From assembly GCA_003952965.2 (NCBI GenBank), contig CM025854.1, forward strand, positions 8,071,077-8,135,076: a DNA stretch of 64,000 nt. Direction: 5' to 3'. Every line of letters begins with the position of its first letter. Positions within the stretch are counted from its first letter, which is position 1. This document shows positions 44,969 to 56,313 of the stretch, one piece after another. A program made the position numbers and the translations under genes. Origin of the DNA: Morella rubra (taxonomy: Eukaryota; Streptophyta; Magnoliopsida; Fagales; Myricaceae). The notes below the pieces were generated by a model. The model had not been told where the DNA came from. It saw nothing but the letters and a program-made list of their open reading frames with translations, and did no database searches.

Positions 44969-46599
44969 TATAAAGTAGAGTAAAAGAGTACGAGAGCAAG
45001 ACACCAGAGTGAATATAAGTTTATATATACCAAATGTTTTTGTGGTTGTTTGTTTATGAATATCATAGTCGAAGTTAGTGTGGTAGGTAGGATCTCCAAG
45101 TATACAAATAACATACCATGTTCGGGTGTTTGGATATCTGTTCGAGTCACTTTTTTACTAGGCGAATCTCAGACTCACCGCATACATAGATTGTGGAGCA
45201 AGTCTAATTTGCTCCCCTAGTTGTTTAGGCATTTTTTATTTTGAATATCATAGTCAAAGCTCTAAAGTAACGTTAAAGATGTTGCAGCTTGAATATCGGT
45301 CACTTTTTAGTATTTTTTTAGGGAGACGTCTCTTTCAAGCAATAACACTAACTTTGGAATAACTCTGAGCTCATCAACATTGCCAAGTTCAAATTGTTAC
45401 TGTGGCCAGTGTTGAAGCATATTTGAAAACATCATTCATCGAAACTAATTTTTGAGTGCCTTTTTTTTTTAGCTGCTTTAATTATAAGGTAATCATTTAT
45501 GTTAGTGACCAAGTAACTTATTTTATGGTATAGCTTGGCAAATCTTGTGGGTATTTCTTTTGGTACAACTCCGTGATGTGCCACTATGGTAAGAGAGTGC
45601 TAAAACGGCTACGAGAGCGGTATGACATGATTATTGAAGAGGCTGCAAGAGTTGTATCCTTGTGATACCATCGTGGTCCAGTAAACTATCGGGATCTTAG
45701 CTGATGGAATTGGTTCCATTGGTCTTCAAGTAAGGATGAAGGAAGGGCTAGCGTATGTTTAAAGAAAAGAATAAATGACAAAATGAGAATTTTCAAAAGA
45801 TTTCAAACTTGTTATGTTCACTCGTGCATCAAGGGATAAAAGAGGAACGATATATCACCAAATTGATAATATGGGGTGCAAAGTGTCAATATCTAATAGT
45901 TGGGGGAGGGGGCAAAAAGTGTATTTTTTTCAAGGGGTAAAAAGAGAATAAAATGTCACCATGAGTCACGTGCGTGTCGCGTGCACACCTTTCAATCCAA
46001 AATGACGAAAATCTTGACCTTGGAGTACAATTTGTAAGTAAGTAGTAGTTAGGGGCCAAAATATAGCAAAATCAATAATATAAGGTGCAACGTGTTAATA
46101 CCTCATAATCGGTGGACGATTAAAAAAAAAAAGTACAACATATCTTTTTTGTTTACCTATAAACATCACAAGGCTCGTTGTAATTCCGTCTAAAAACCTT
46201 TTTTTCTTGTAGAAGGAAAAGCTCGTTGAAACTGAAAAGGGTAAGCTAGTTGAAGCTGAAAACTACGGTGTTGGTATACAATAATTTATTGTGAGATTTT
46301 AAATATATATATAAGAAAGCAGTTAAAAGATACGATTAAAAAAAAAACTCGAACTAGGTAGAAGTACTGTAGAGGTACGGTTATGTTTTGTTTAAATGGG
46401 TTGGAACAATGGCACTCCCTACAATCTTTTAGTTCAGACAAAAATATCAGGGTAAAATATTTAAAAACAAAAACACAAAAAAAAAAAAATGCCGGGTGAA
46501 AATAAAAAGCCCGTACTGTCACGCTATATCCTTTTTTGTCTTTTTTTTTTTTTTTTTTTGTGCGGGGCAACATTGTCTGGCCGTGGCGCTGTATTCGTA
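44969..46599. other. intergenic with MITE debris
   Basis: No gene seen. At about 45860-45940 and 46060-46140 there are arm-like fragments of the family with GGTGCAAAGTGTCAATA and GGTGCAACGTGTTAATA, related to the foldback elements at 31.65 and 33.9 kb. A T run of about 18 lies at 46541-46559. Confidence 0.45.
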
Positions 46600-47194
46600 A
46601 TTTCGTATATTTATGTTCAATCTCATCTTGTCTAATCAGGCCTAGCCAGTTGCTTATGATTAATTAATTAACTAATCTCACGAAACTTCTAATGTTTTGA
46701 AATTAATGATATCTTTTCTACTATTCTCTTCTTGTATTTTTCTGGGATAACATTTATCTGTAGAATCAATATTACGTCACTATAACATATCTCGAAATAG
46801 TGATTTTTGTGTCTGTTATTCTAGGACCATGACATTTATCTATGAAATCAACTGGAAACTGAAAACAGAACAAATAGACAGAAGAAGATGGGAAGAATTG
46901 ATCTAGATATATCCAATTTAGTTCTTCTGTTCTTGTACATTTGACTTAGTTCTGGGATATCAGATAAAAACTTGTAGTTATTCTAGCTAATTCTCTAACT
47001 ACTGTCTAAACTTGACGAACTGAACCCACTATTTCCTCAGGCTGAGATATCTGATATCATGCACTCTCACACTCGAGGCCCGTGCATTCTTTTCCCTCGC
47101 ATTCTCGGAAACCAAACGCCTACCCCATCTTGTTACACCTTACTTTTCCTTCAAACCATACTCTCAGTCCCCCTCGTTCGAATCCACCATCAGG
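46600..47194 (+). promoter_or_regulatory. 5' region of Dabb paralogue 1, including an eroded transit-peptide segment
   Basis: The segment around 46630-46690 (TCTAATCAGGCCTAGCCAGT) is repeated at 48027-48075 upstream of paralogue 2, so the tandem duplication included promoter DNA. From 47084 to 47194 the frame of the downstream gene stays open and still reads FSLAFSETKRLPHL, matching the transit peptide of paralogue 2. No in-frame ATG exists between the stop at 47021 and 47195. The only ATG (47059) is in another frame and opens a 112-codon frame overlapping the gene start. Confidence 0.65.
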
Positions 47195-47854
47195 ATGTCG
47201 TCGTCCCAGACCGTCATCGAACACGCCGTTCTCTTCAAGATCAGAGAGGACTGCGACCCGACCAAAGTCCACGACATGGTCACTGCCCTCAACAGTCTGG
47301 CCTCCATCGTCGACGTCCTCTACCTCACCGCTGGTCCGGTTCTCCGAAATCGGTACTCCTCCCCCTACTTCACATATGCGCTCCACTCCCGCTTTAGAAC
47401 CAAGGACAACCTCGAAGCCTACATGGACCATCCCCACCGCGACAGCGTGGTCAATAAATCGGTCATCCCAGCCATCGATGACTTCTTGGCCTTCGACTGG
47501 GTAGCTGAGGTTGGTGACGGTGACGATGCCGTGGTCCCACCGCCCGGGTCCGCGATACGAGCCACCTTCATGAAGCTCAAGGAGAACCTGGGCGACGAGG
47601 TAAAGCCTAAGATTCTTGAGGTTATTGAAGAAGCTAAGGGCATTTTCCCGCAGATAAAGCAGCTTACTTTCGGGGAAAACTTCACGCCGGAGAAAGCCAA
47701 GGGGTACTGGCTGACTACGCTGGCGATCTTTCCCGGAATAGGCGAAATGGAGGAGCTGAATTCCAAAGAAGAATTGGTGGCTGCGCAGATGACGAAGGTT
47801 GAGGATTACTTTGAGAGTGTGTTTGGGATTGATTATGTGGTGCCGGCGCCATAA
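47195..47854 (+). CDS. stress-responsive A/B-barrel (Dabb) protein, UP3-like paralogue 1
   Basis: 219 residues with two Dabb domains: about 5-105 (from TVIEHAVLFKIREDCDPTKV through HSRFRTKDNLEAYMDHP) and about 120-216 (FMKLKENLGDEVKPKILEVI, then FGENFTPEKAKGYWLTTLAI). Dabb proteins fold as ferredoxin-like barrels related to SP1 and dimerise. The Arabidopsis homologue UP3 is a stress-type protein of unknown biochemistry, reported in peroxisomes. ATG 47195 is the only in-frame start. The preceding transit-like codons lack an ATG, and the C-terminus ends VVPAP at a TAA where paralogue 2 has CAG; the four codons for SASL remain readable after it. This copy therefore probably makes a cytosolic protein. 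The poly(A)-like AATAAA lies near 47898. Confidence 0.9.
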   Translation: MSSSQTVIEHAVLFKIREDCDPTKVHDMVTALNSLASIVDVLYLTAGPVLRNRYSSPYFTYALHSRFRTKDNLEAYMDHPHRDSVVNKSVIPAIDDFLAFDWVAEVGDGDDAVVPPPGSAIRATFMKLKENLGDEVKPKILEVIEEAKGIFPQIKQLTFGENFTPEKAKGYWLTTLAIFPGIGEMEELNSKEELVAAQMTKVEDYFESVFGIDYVVPAP

Positions 47855-48379
47855 TCCGCGAGTCTTTAATTGGTACATGAGAAAAGGGAAAATGTTCAAT
47901 AAAAATGTTAAGCTTCATTGTCGGATCAATGGCGTGAATGTAATGGGCAGTTACCGTCCATAATAATGTCTGGCGGTGCTCTATCCTTAATGTATATATG
48001 TATGTCCAAACTCCTCTTAAGTCTTATCTAATCAGGCCTAATTAGTTGCATATGAATAACTAATCACATGAGATTTGTATGTCCAAACTCATCTCATAGT
48101 ATATTTATTATGGACTCAAACAACAGGCTTGGGTGGGTAAAGGCACGTGGGCATAAAAGAGTAATGATAGGGCCCACTAACTAAGCCCAGAAGTGATGCT
48201 GTGAGCCCATAAAAGAAAAAGAATTGTGACAGCCGTTACGTATGTGCGAATGTGAAAGAAAATGAAAAAAGAAATGTTTGTTTAGTCATCTAAACATCAG
48301 CAACCTCCAACCCATCACTATCGCTGCCAGTCTTTGGAGAACCACAGCGTCAGTCAGTCATTCGGGATATCATATAACC

Positions 48380-49195
48380 ATGCTGTCTCTGAAGGCCCGC
48401 ACCATCTTTTCCTCCCCATTTTCCCTCGCTTTCTCGTCATCCAAACGCCTACCCCATCTTAAACCCTCCTTTTCCTTCAGACCCTACTTTCAATCACCCG
48501 CATTCAACTCCGCCATCAGGATGGCTTCGTCCCAGACCGTTATCGAACACGTCGTCCTCTTCAAGGTCAAAGAGGACACCGACCCGTCCAAGGTCAACGC
48601 CATGCTCAGTGGTCTCAACGGTCTGACCTCCCTCGACCAAGTCCTCCATCTCACTGCCGGCCCGGTTTTTCGAAATCGGTCCTCCTCCCTCAGCTTCACC
48701 CACGCGCTCCACAGCCGCTACAGAACCAAGGACGACCTCGCGGCGTACGCGGCCCACCCCAGCCACGTCGGCGTGGTCAAAGACTCTGTCCTCCCAATTG
48801 TCGACGACATCATGGCCGTCGATTGGGTGGCCGAGGTTGGTGACAGCGATGATCTCTTGTCCCCACCGGCCGGTTCCGCGATGCGACTCACCTTCTTGAA
48901 GCCAAAGGAGAACCTGGCCGACGAGGTGAAGCATGTGATTCTAGGGGTTATCAAAGGAATTAAGGGTAATTTCTCACAGATCAAGCAGATTACTTGTGGG
49001 GAAAACTTCTCGCCGGCAAGAGCCAAGGGGTACTCACTGGCTTCGCTCGCGATTTTTCCTGGAGTAAGCGAAATAGAGGCGGTGGATTCGAACGAAGAAT
49101 TGGTGAAAACGCAGAAGGAGAAGGTTAAGGATTTCCTGGAGAGTGTGGTCGTGATCGATTATTTGGTCCCACCGCCCCAGTCCGCGAGTCTTTGA
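48380..49195 (+). CDS. stress-responsive A/B-barrel (Dabb) protein, UP3-like paralogue 2
   Basis: 271 residues from ATG 48380, close to the 263 of Arabidopsis UP3 (At2g31670-type). The frame is open further upstream but has no other ATG. Residues 1-46 (MLSLKARTIFSSPFSLAFSS and on) are Ser/Arg-rich, like an organelle presequence. An internal ATG (MASSQTVIEH, residue 48) corresponds to the start of paralogue 1. Dabb domain 1 is about 52-150 (VVLFKVKEDTDPSKV, HSRYRTKDDLAAYAAHP) and domain 2 about 167-262 (GENFSPARAKGYSLASLAIF). The C-terminus PPQSASL resembles the SSL-type peroxisomal tail of UP3, though ASL is not a classical PTS1. Together with 47195-47854 it forms a tandem pair duplicated with flanking DNA. 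Confidence 0.93.
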   Translation: MLSLKARTIFSSPFSLAFSSSKRLPHLKPSFSFRPYFQSPAFNSAIRMASSQTVIEHVVLFKVKEDTDPSKVNAMLSGLNGLTSLDQVLHLTAGPVFRNRSSSLSFTHALHSRYRTKDDLAAYAAHPSHVGVVKDSVLPIVDDIMAVDWVAEVGDSDDLLSPPAGSAMRLTFLKPKENLADEVKHVILGVIKGIKGNFSQIKQITCGENFSPARAKGYSLASLAIFPGVSEIEAVDSNEELVKTQKEKVKDFLESVVVIDYLVPPPQSASL

Positions 49196-51210
49196 TTGGT
49201 ATATTACTATCTCACAAAGAAAAAAGTAAGATGTTCAATAAAAAGACTTTAGCTTCATTTTCGAATTAATGGTGTAGTGGGCGGTTGCAATTTGGATTAT
49301 GAAAATGAATTTTGTTTGTGATGTTTCATCCAGTTGCTGTCCATATCTTGAGTGTGTGAATTGATCAAGGTTGTTTTAGATTCCAAAAGTGTGTTGCCGA
49401 TGCAGAAGTGAAAAATCAAACGTTTTTGTTTTGAGGTTTGGTTGAGTTACCTCTTGAAGAAGATTGTAGGAAAGCATGAGCTATGCGTGTTGGCCTGGCT
49501 AGTTTAATCTTAATTTTTTCCTCCTTGTCGTTTTTAGGAAATCGTACCCTCCATGTATGGTATAACGTTCCTGGATTTCTTTGAATTCCGTGCAGCATTG
49601 GGTGTCGAAACATGTCACTTCAAGGTTTCTAGATTCTCTAGGTCCATCTTCATGTTCCTAAAATATCTATTCGTTATATTCTTTAGATGATTAAAAAATT
49701 TGTTGGGCAGGGTACGACACAATTTATGCAATTGAATGAATAAGTTGGATTTGATATGCTCTATTGCAGGGTCATCCTGGAGAACATAGAGAATTGTAAT
49801 CTTTTCAAGCGGTAGTTATTTTCATACTCATAGTGTCCACTCCGTTATGATGGTGCCAGGCTGGGATACTAAGAGTAGGATATATCATATAAGGCATGGG
49901 AAGCTTGGGAGTAGCTACAAAAGGTTAATGGACCAGTAGAAGTGACATTTTCGGTGTATCCGTAGGCTGGGTCAGTTTCTTATGAAGAAGGCACAAAACA
50001 ATCAGAGGAGAAGCCAGGTCTAAATCCTATTTGGCTTGGTTACAGCTGCTTTTGCTGTTGATAGAAAGGTAAAGTATGAAACCAAGTCTTCTAAGTAGAA
50101 TCCACCAAGTGCTACAATTTTACATTGGGAGGTGGTAGAATTAGTTGGTTAGTCTCTGCGACATAATTTGGGTTTGCATTACTTATTACATGTTCTTTTT
50201 GAAGATTGAATCCTCCTTTAGGTTATGCAGTTAGGTCTGGTTATCAGGTTGTTGAAAACTTAGGATTTTTCTGAATCTTTTGGTTCAGTCGGATGGTATG
50301 CTGGTATCTAATCCGATATTCCCCAGCAATCAGTGTTATGTAGGTTGTGTTACTATATATGTCTCTAAATTATTCCTTCAGACTATATTTTCCTTTTTAG
50401 TTGTCTTCCTTTATATTGAGCAAAAACTCTTTATGTCAGTAATGGCTTGCCACTTTCCCACTATCACCTCTCTTTAGTCACCAATTAAACCACTGGGTGC
50501 CTCTCCCATTCTTGGTCGCCTACCTAGCACTCTCCCTCTCACAGCCAGTTTTCATTCTCATTCTCCCTCTTCGGCTAGGGTCTATTACTCATCTAATTGA
50601 AGAGTCCAATCTCGATCAGCTTGATGCTTTATTCAGTTGTTTGATTTGAGTCATTCATGTGCTGTTACATTTGGTTTCATTGGTCAGAAACCATCTAATC
50701 CTTCAAAGGAGGTTGGTTGATTTGGTTTTGTGGCCAAAACCTTTGAACTCTGACAGGGATTATTAACTTGGGCAGTGGCTTTTGAATGCTTTAGTATTCG
50801 GCCAAGACGGCTAACAGGTTTCTGTTATATCCTTCTCCACCCCGCGAAAGGCTGGACTAGACCTGGTATTTAAATTATGGTTTGTGGTTGAAAGGTTTAG
50901 GCGTGTACAGGATTTAGAAGAATGTGACTATTTTGCATAGGTTAAATCGGTATGCTGAGACTGTGTTTCGTACGCAGGATGTGTAAAACTCCTAAAAGTT
51001 TTCGATTTAAAACTGATCAGAAATAAATCCCATAGAAAGAAGTGAACTGCACTCTGCTTCGTATAGTACTTTCCCCCAAATTATCCCATATCAGGTCCAA
51101 TCTAATACCTTTCCAATATTTGTTACTTTATTGGCGGCTATATTCGCCTTTCCAGGATCAAAGGTGGCCTGTACAACTTTAGTAGCAAACCACGAACACA
51201 AAGATAAATT
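49196..51210. other. intergenic, nothing recognised
   Basis: The 3'UTR of Dabb paralogue 2 (AATAAA near 49235) is followed by about 1.9 kb with many stops in all frames. Composition is mixed. Some stretches (49700-50900) have a retrotransposon-like feel but no motif I can name. Confidence 0.4.
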
Positions 51211-51480
51211 CTACTTCTTCTGGGGGTAAATAGATAGAGACACCTGCTGAGAACGTCTCCAATCGTCCTCCAGACTCGTATCGTAGTCTTTGAAACCCTC
51301 TTCTCTTGTTGGATCGTCTTTGGTTATCAACACATGAAGTATCGTGATCAGGCCCACGTTCAATATGTTAGCAGGGGTCACAAATCGCTGCTGAAAGAAA
51401 AACGGAAACGCTGCTAAAAGTTGTTTGTTAGCGTTTCCATTATGCCCCAATAGCTGTATCGTGAGAAGTTTTGCCTGCAC
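51211..51480 (-). other. possible terminal exon of an unidentified gene
   Basis: Open minus-strand frame preceded by a fair acceptor (GTGAAGTGCAG|GC at about 51481) and ending in TAG. It encodes QAKLLTIQLLGHNGNANKQL, later FVTPANILNVGLITILHVLI and a charged tail ending SIYPQKK. I do not recognise it. No upstream exon is evident, because a MITE lies immediately 5' (51559-52075). It may be a gene fragment. Confidence 0.3.
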
Positions 51481-51558
51481 TTCACAAATTTGGTGAAACT
51501 TTATTAGTGGTCATCTAGCGGCCGCTAAAATACCCTATTTTACCGTGTTTAGTAAAAA

Positions 51559-52075
51559 GGGTTAAGTATCCGTTCTGAACTTTTTTAACAAAGTCTTTGA
51601 ATTTTCAAATTCATCATAAACATTTTTGGATTTATAATTTTTGTCAAAAAAAAATCCTTCTGTTAAATTTTGATACACAAACAATTCACACTTCAACTTC
51701 AATCATAAGTTGACACAAAGTTACCAAAAAATTAAAATAACCTGATTTTTTTTGGTAGTTTTTATGCTGTTTTGTGTTTTTTTTTTAAAATAATTTAAAA
51801 TATTTTTTTTTGTTTTAATTTTTATTCGGTTGATGTGACATATATTGTTATGTGACTTACACTTTTTAATTGAGGCAACCAATTTATTTAGTTTTAGGTG
51901 ATATGTGTTAACTTATGATTGAATTTGACGTGTGAACTATTAACATTGTAAGTGAAAGTTTAAAAGAAAGACTTATTTAACAAAAATTATGAGCCCATGG
52001 ACATCAATGATCAACTTGAAAATCTAAGAACGATTTATGCGGCTAAAATCAAGGGACCAAATAGATATTTAACCC
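51559..52075. mobile_element. Mutator-type MITE with perfect 9-bp target duplication
   Basis: 517 bp. The left end GGGTTAAGTATCCGTTCTG pairs with the right end, reverse complemented GGGTTAAATATCTATTTGG, and inverted homology continues inward (TTATAATTTTTGTCAAA against TCATAATTTTTGTTAAA). The 9-mers TAGTAAAAA at 51550-51558 and 52076-52084 are identical. That length is diagnostic of Mutator-superfamily insertion, and the perfect copy suggests a fairly recent event. A lone related arm lies near 31150-31215. Confidence 0.9.
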
Positions 52076-52344
52076 TAGTAAAAATATCTATACCATTTTT
52101 TTATAACATGACCCAAAGATAGTAGATTTTGCAATGTTTTATTAAAGTAGGGCATTGGATTCACAAACAAAGCCATTATAGGTCCCAAAATCCAATTCTA
52201 AAATGGCATAAGTTTACATTTTTTTTATTAAATACTTTAAAAAATTTCAATGGCATTTGAAAAAATGCTAATGGATGATAAAAACACAGCTAGAGGTATA
52301 AAGATGGAGGTTTTTGCTATTTCAATTTTGTTTTAACTTAGATC

Positions 52345-52375
<31 letters not shown>

Positions 52376-52556
52376 GTATCATGACTAATACTGTTTAATT
52401 CTTATAAAATGATATCAAAGGTGACGAATGAGATGATTTACTATGGTTAATTGGAATAACAGCACGCTTGTAAACTTCATGTTCTCATAAATTTTCCTTG
52501 CACAAAACTGATAACAATCCCTCCACCAGGATGTAAACCCTTCGATGGTTAAATTA

Positions 52557-55500
52557 AGGCTTAATTGCACTTACAACCTCTTAGATATTGAAACGTTGCA
52601 ATTAGACCCCCTAGGTAACGTTTTCAACTATCACCTCCCTAAGGTTGAGTTTCCTTAAAAAGGCGACCTTTTCGTCCACTCCCTAAGGTTGAGTTTCCTT
52701 AAAAGCTGACGTGCGTTTCAAAGCCATGCCACCACCAACCAACACGCGACACGTGTCTAAACCACTTGTGTGAGACCCCGACCTTATTTCTATCATTGTA
52801 AAGAATTATGACTCCCTAAGTGTGTATTGCTCTAATTATTATTATTACTCTAATTTTCGAGAGAGGCATGTATGGGGAGATTAATCTAAAGTTATGTCTA
52901 GGTGGAATTTTCCCCTAGCGTTTTTATGAGTTTTAAGCTAGGATTTAAATGTTATATTATTTGCAATTGTTAAAATTTGAGTAATTGAGATTAATTAGGC
53001 TAATTATTTTAATTAATGGAATATGTCCCTAAGTTACAATATTTGGAAGAATTTAATTAGGGCTTTAACCTTGAAAATGTGTGAGACTTAGAATTTAAAA
53101 TGGGAAGGCATGATTGGGGTAATTTATATGGTAGCTGGAAATAAAAGGAAATAAAAAAAAAAGAAAGAAAAGTGAAAGAGGAGGGAAATCACGTGAAGGA
53201 GGGAAAGAAAGGGGGGGGGGCAGCCTTGTCTTCCCCCCCCCCCCCCCAAACCTCAAACACCCCCCCTCTTGCCGCATTTTTTTTTTCCTTGCCAAACCGC
53301 ACCTTTCACTTGCCCTAAAACCCAACGAGAAGAAGAAAGGAGAAGGAAGAAGAAGAAGAAAAGAAGAAGAAGAAGAAAAGAGAGGAAGAAAAGAAGGGAG
53401 AAGAGGAGAAAACAAAGGTAAAATCCGGCCCTTTTGCTGGCCGAAAAACACTACCCATCTCCCATTCTTCTTTTTTCTTTTTTTTGATGTTGGTTGTTGT
53501 GGTGATGGTAGTTTGTCTAGGTTGTTTTTCCTTGTGTTCATGGGTGTTTATGTGTAGATCTTGCAAGTATTTAAGGGTAGTATAGATTTTACATGAAAAC
53601 ATGGGGAAATATGGCTAGATCTGAAATAAGGGTTCAAGAGAAATCGTTTATGTGCTCTAAGTGTTTGATAAAAGGCCTAAGAGAGATTGAAATCTATTTT
53701 GAGCATGTATGGCCGAATTTATTGGTTTGATGTATTAGGTTTATGCATGTTAGTCTTGTTGAGAACCACCAAGCCCTAAGTGTTAGATATATGTTCAGAT
53801 CTGAAAAAAATATGCAAGAGGATCAATAATGCACCCTAGGTGTTTGATAAAAGCCCAAAAGATATGGGTAAATGCAATAGTTTTAGCTTGATGAAGATAG
53901 AATCATGATTTTGTTGTAAACTTTGAATTGGAGTTGTAAAAGTGGGAAGAATGTGAGAGAATGGTTGCTGTTATGAGATGTTAAATTAGCCTTGGATGTT
54001 GGTTGTGACATGAAGAGATTAGGGTTTTGGTTGTTGGAGGTTTGGAAGGTTGAGAAGATCATTGTTGTTGCTGAAATTTAATCTCTGCAGATTTCAAGGC
54101 TCGAATTGGGAGTGTGTTCTGATGCACTTGTGCTTATCCCTTGATCTTAAGAGGATCCTAGATCGTAGGCCTAGGAAATAGGAAGATTTTAAGCCATACC
54201 TTGGATGATTCCGATAACTATCGAGTGAGATATGCGTTGTTCAAGGCCCGGACGTCAAGCTGCCAGCAGCCTTGCACGTCCGGAATGTTAGCTCATTTCG
54301 AATACCTTTTGAGGGATCATTTTAAGTCCAAATTTTACGAAGTTGGTCTTGAATTTTAAGTTTAAGGAAAGAGGAACATTTTAAGGTAAATTTCTTGTGA
54401 TTTAGAGGTAAAATGAATGAGTTGTAGTATTTTGAAAATGGAGGGCCGAGCTGGAATCAGCAACAGCGTTGTTGTAGGATTTTCGCCTAATAAGAAGTGT
54501 TTGTGAAAATGTATAGTAAATCCTGCTGTTGTGAATTTTACCCCCAATCTTGACCTATGAAAGCTGAATATTTCAGAATAAATTTCATGTAATTTGGAGC
54601 CATGATTTTGAAGTTATGAATTTTTAAGTTGGAGACGTCGGGGCTGCCCGCTTGGACGTCCTCAGCAGCTTGTATTTTCGGGTGAAGGTTTTGAGTAGCA
54701 AATGAGCTTCAAATTACTTAGAATTTTGATATGTTATGAAAATTTGTGTAAGGATCAGTTTAGAATCCAATTCTTATGGCTTCGGCATCCTTAGAATAAC
54801 ATTTGCATTATAGGGTCACCATTGATAAGTCAAACAATATGGGTGGTGATTTTGTATGATGAGTTGTGAATAATTGAGTGACTACTCTATACATTTAGTA
54901 AGCCTATGAATAACTTTAGTATGAATCAATTGTAGGCAAGGTGCTGCCATTCGCTCAAGTGGACGGAGGTAAGTGGAATTTGTAAGTAGAAACTTACGTT
55001 TTTCCGAAAACTGGAATGATACACAGCATGAAAAGTATTTATGAATAAGCATATCAAGCATGGCATGACACGAGCATTTGCATGATTTTCTTGAATGAAA
55101 AAGAAAGTTTTGTGCAAATGAAAGCATGAGGAGTATTATGATTTCTCATTATCAAGCATGGCATTATCAAGCATGACATGACATGAGCATTTGCATAAGT
55201 TTCTTTGTGCAAATGAAAAATGATAAGTATGTTATCACAAGTCAAGTTAAAGGGCTAAATAAGATGGTCGGTACCGTACCAATAAGATAGGACATCCACT
55301 CCGAAGGACGAATGCGAGAAGGATGGATGATTCCTAAGGGGCACCCACTCCGAAGGACGAATGAGAGAAGGATGGGTAGTCCTTGAGGTATGTGCAATCA
55401 CACCGAAGGATGCTTGCAAGAAGGTGTGGAACCTCCAAGGGTTCTCTAGCCATCAGGCCTTGGGGCACAAATAGGGGCTAGCTCAATCAAATAAATGTTT

Positions 55501-56313
55501 CTCAAGGGAAAAAGGAATAGTTCGAAAAGGAACGCACAACCCTGACTTCAGGGGTAAATTAGAGCGTGATAAGTAGCCAAATCAAGAAAAAAAGGGTTTC
55601 AAGAAGAAATATTTTCAAGCAAGAAATGTTTTTAAGGATCAAGTACATTGTCTCATGCATATGCAAGCATCAATGTACATTCATGATTTTGCAAGACATG
55701 CATTATTTATTGCATATAAAACCTTACTGAGTCTTTCGACTCACAGTTTTAAATTGTACCATTCCAGACAACATTCAGGTGGGAAATCTAGAAAGAGAGG
55801 AAGACGAGAATATGTCCTCTTCCTTTTTGTTGTTTCATTAAAGGGGATTAGATATAATTTTTTCCACATGGGCCTCCGATTATGTGGTGGTCATGTGGTT
55901 TCCGGCGGCCTAGTAAGGTTTAAGGTTTTTTTAACCGATTGGTATTTTGAGACTGTGTTGTAATTACTTCAAGTTATTGATCGAGATGCAAGTGTTAGAA
56001 ATAGGTTCTAATGTTTCGTATGCGCGTTAATCGCTAGCGATATAAAGTTTTTAAAAAAAAAAATTTAGGTATTATGATATTTTCGCTGCAAGAATTCTCT
56101 GAATGAGAAAATGTTTCCGCTGCAAGAATTTTAGTAAAGTACTGCTGGAGTGTTCCTTGTTGGGAATGCTTGCGGCTGTCATTAGCTCATTAGCCTCGCT
56201 ATGGGCGTTCGGGGCGTGACAACTTGTCTGCCATATGAGGAAACGATTACTCGGGGGCCTAATTTATACTTTTTGCTTACGCTTAAGAAGGGTTTGTAAG
56301 TGTAATTATGACT
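52557..56313. mobile_element. TIR element split by a solo LTR
   Basis: The left arm (52557-52764) begins TTAAGGCTTAATTGCACTTA and includes CAATTAGACCCCCTAGGTAA. The right arm (56222-56313), reverse complemented, reads TTAAGTCATAATTACACTTA and AATTAGGCCCCCGAGTAATC. They are inverted repeats, now separated by the 3.45 kb LTR. Without the LTR the element would be about 300 bp. Within the left arm, the phrase TCCCTAAGGTTGAGTTTCCT occurs twice (about 52637 and 52680). Confidence 0.75.
52769..56221. mobile_element. solo LTR, 3.45 kb, probably Ty3/gypsy (Tekay/Del-like)
   Basis: Starts TGTGAGACCCCGACC and ends TCGGGGCGTGACA, i.e. TG..CA with a short imperfect inverted repeat of the plant TGTCACGCCCCGA type. 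The 5-mers ACTTG at 52764-52768 and 56222-56226 are a perfect target duplication. There are no gag, pol or second LTR, so internal DNA was lost by LTR-LTR recombination. The region near 55725-55745 (TACTGAGTCTTTCGACTCAC) is a motif typical of long gypsy LTRs. It contains internal repeats: two or three copies of a CCGAAGGACGAATG unit at 55290-55430 and a GAGCATTTGCAT-containing repeat at 55060-55200. Runs of G, C and T at 53210-53290 may be error-prone. Confidence 0.88.

Noticed and set aside
47120-47899. 259-codon minus-strand open frame
   Set aside because: Antisense shadow of Dabb paralogue 1. The sense frame has clear homology and the antisense one has none.
48278-48379. Extended N-terminus for Dabb paralogue 2
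   Set aside because: The frame is open but begins at TTG; the nearby ATG at 48274 runs into a stop in another frame. ATG 48380 gives a presequence and length that match the family.
48494-48934. 146-codon minus-strand open frame
   Set aside because: Antisense shadow of Dabb paralogue 2, caused by GC-biased third positions.
53095-53541. 148-codon minus-strand open frame in the LTR
   Set aside because: Made of poly-G/C, AAG-rich and CTT-rich tracts, and lies within the solo LTR. It is a composition artefact.
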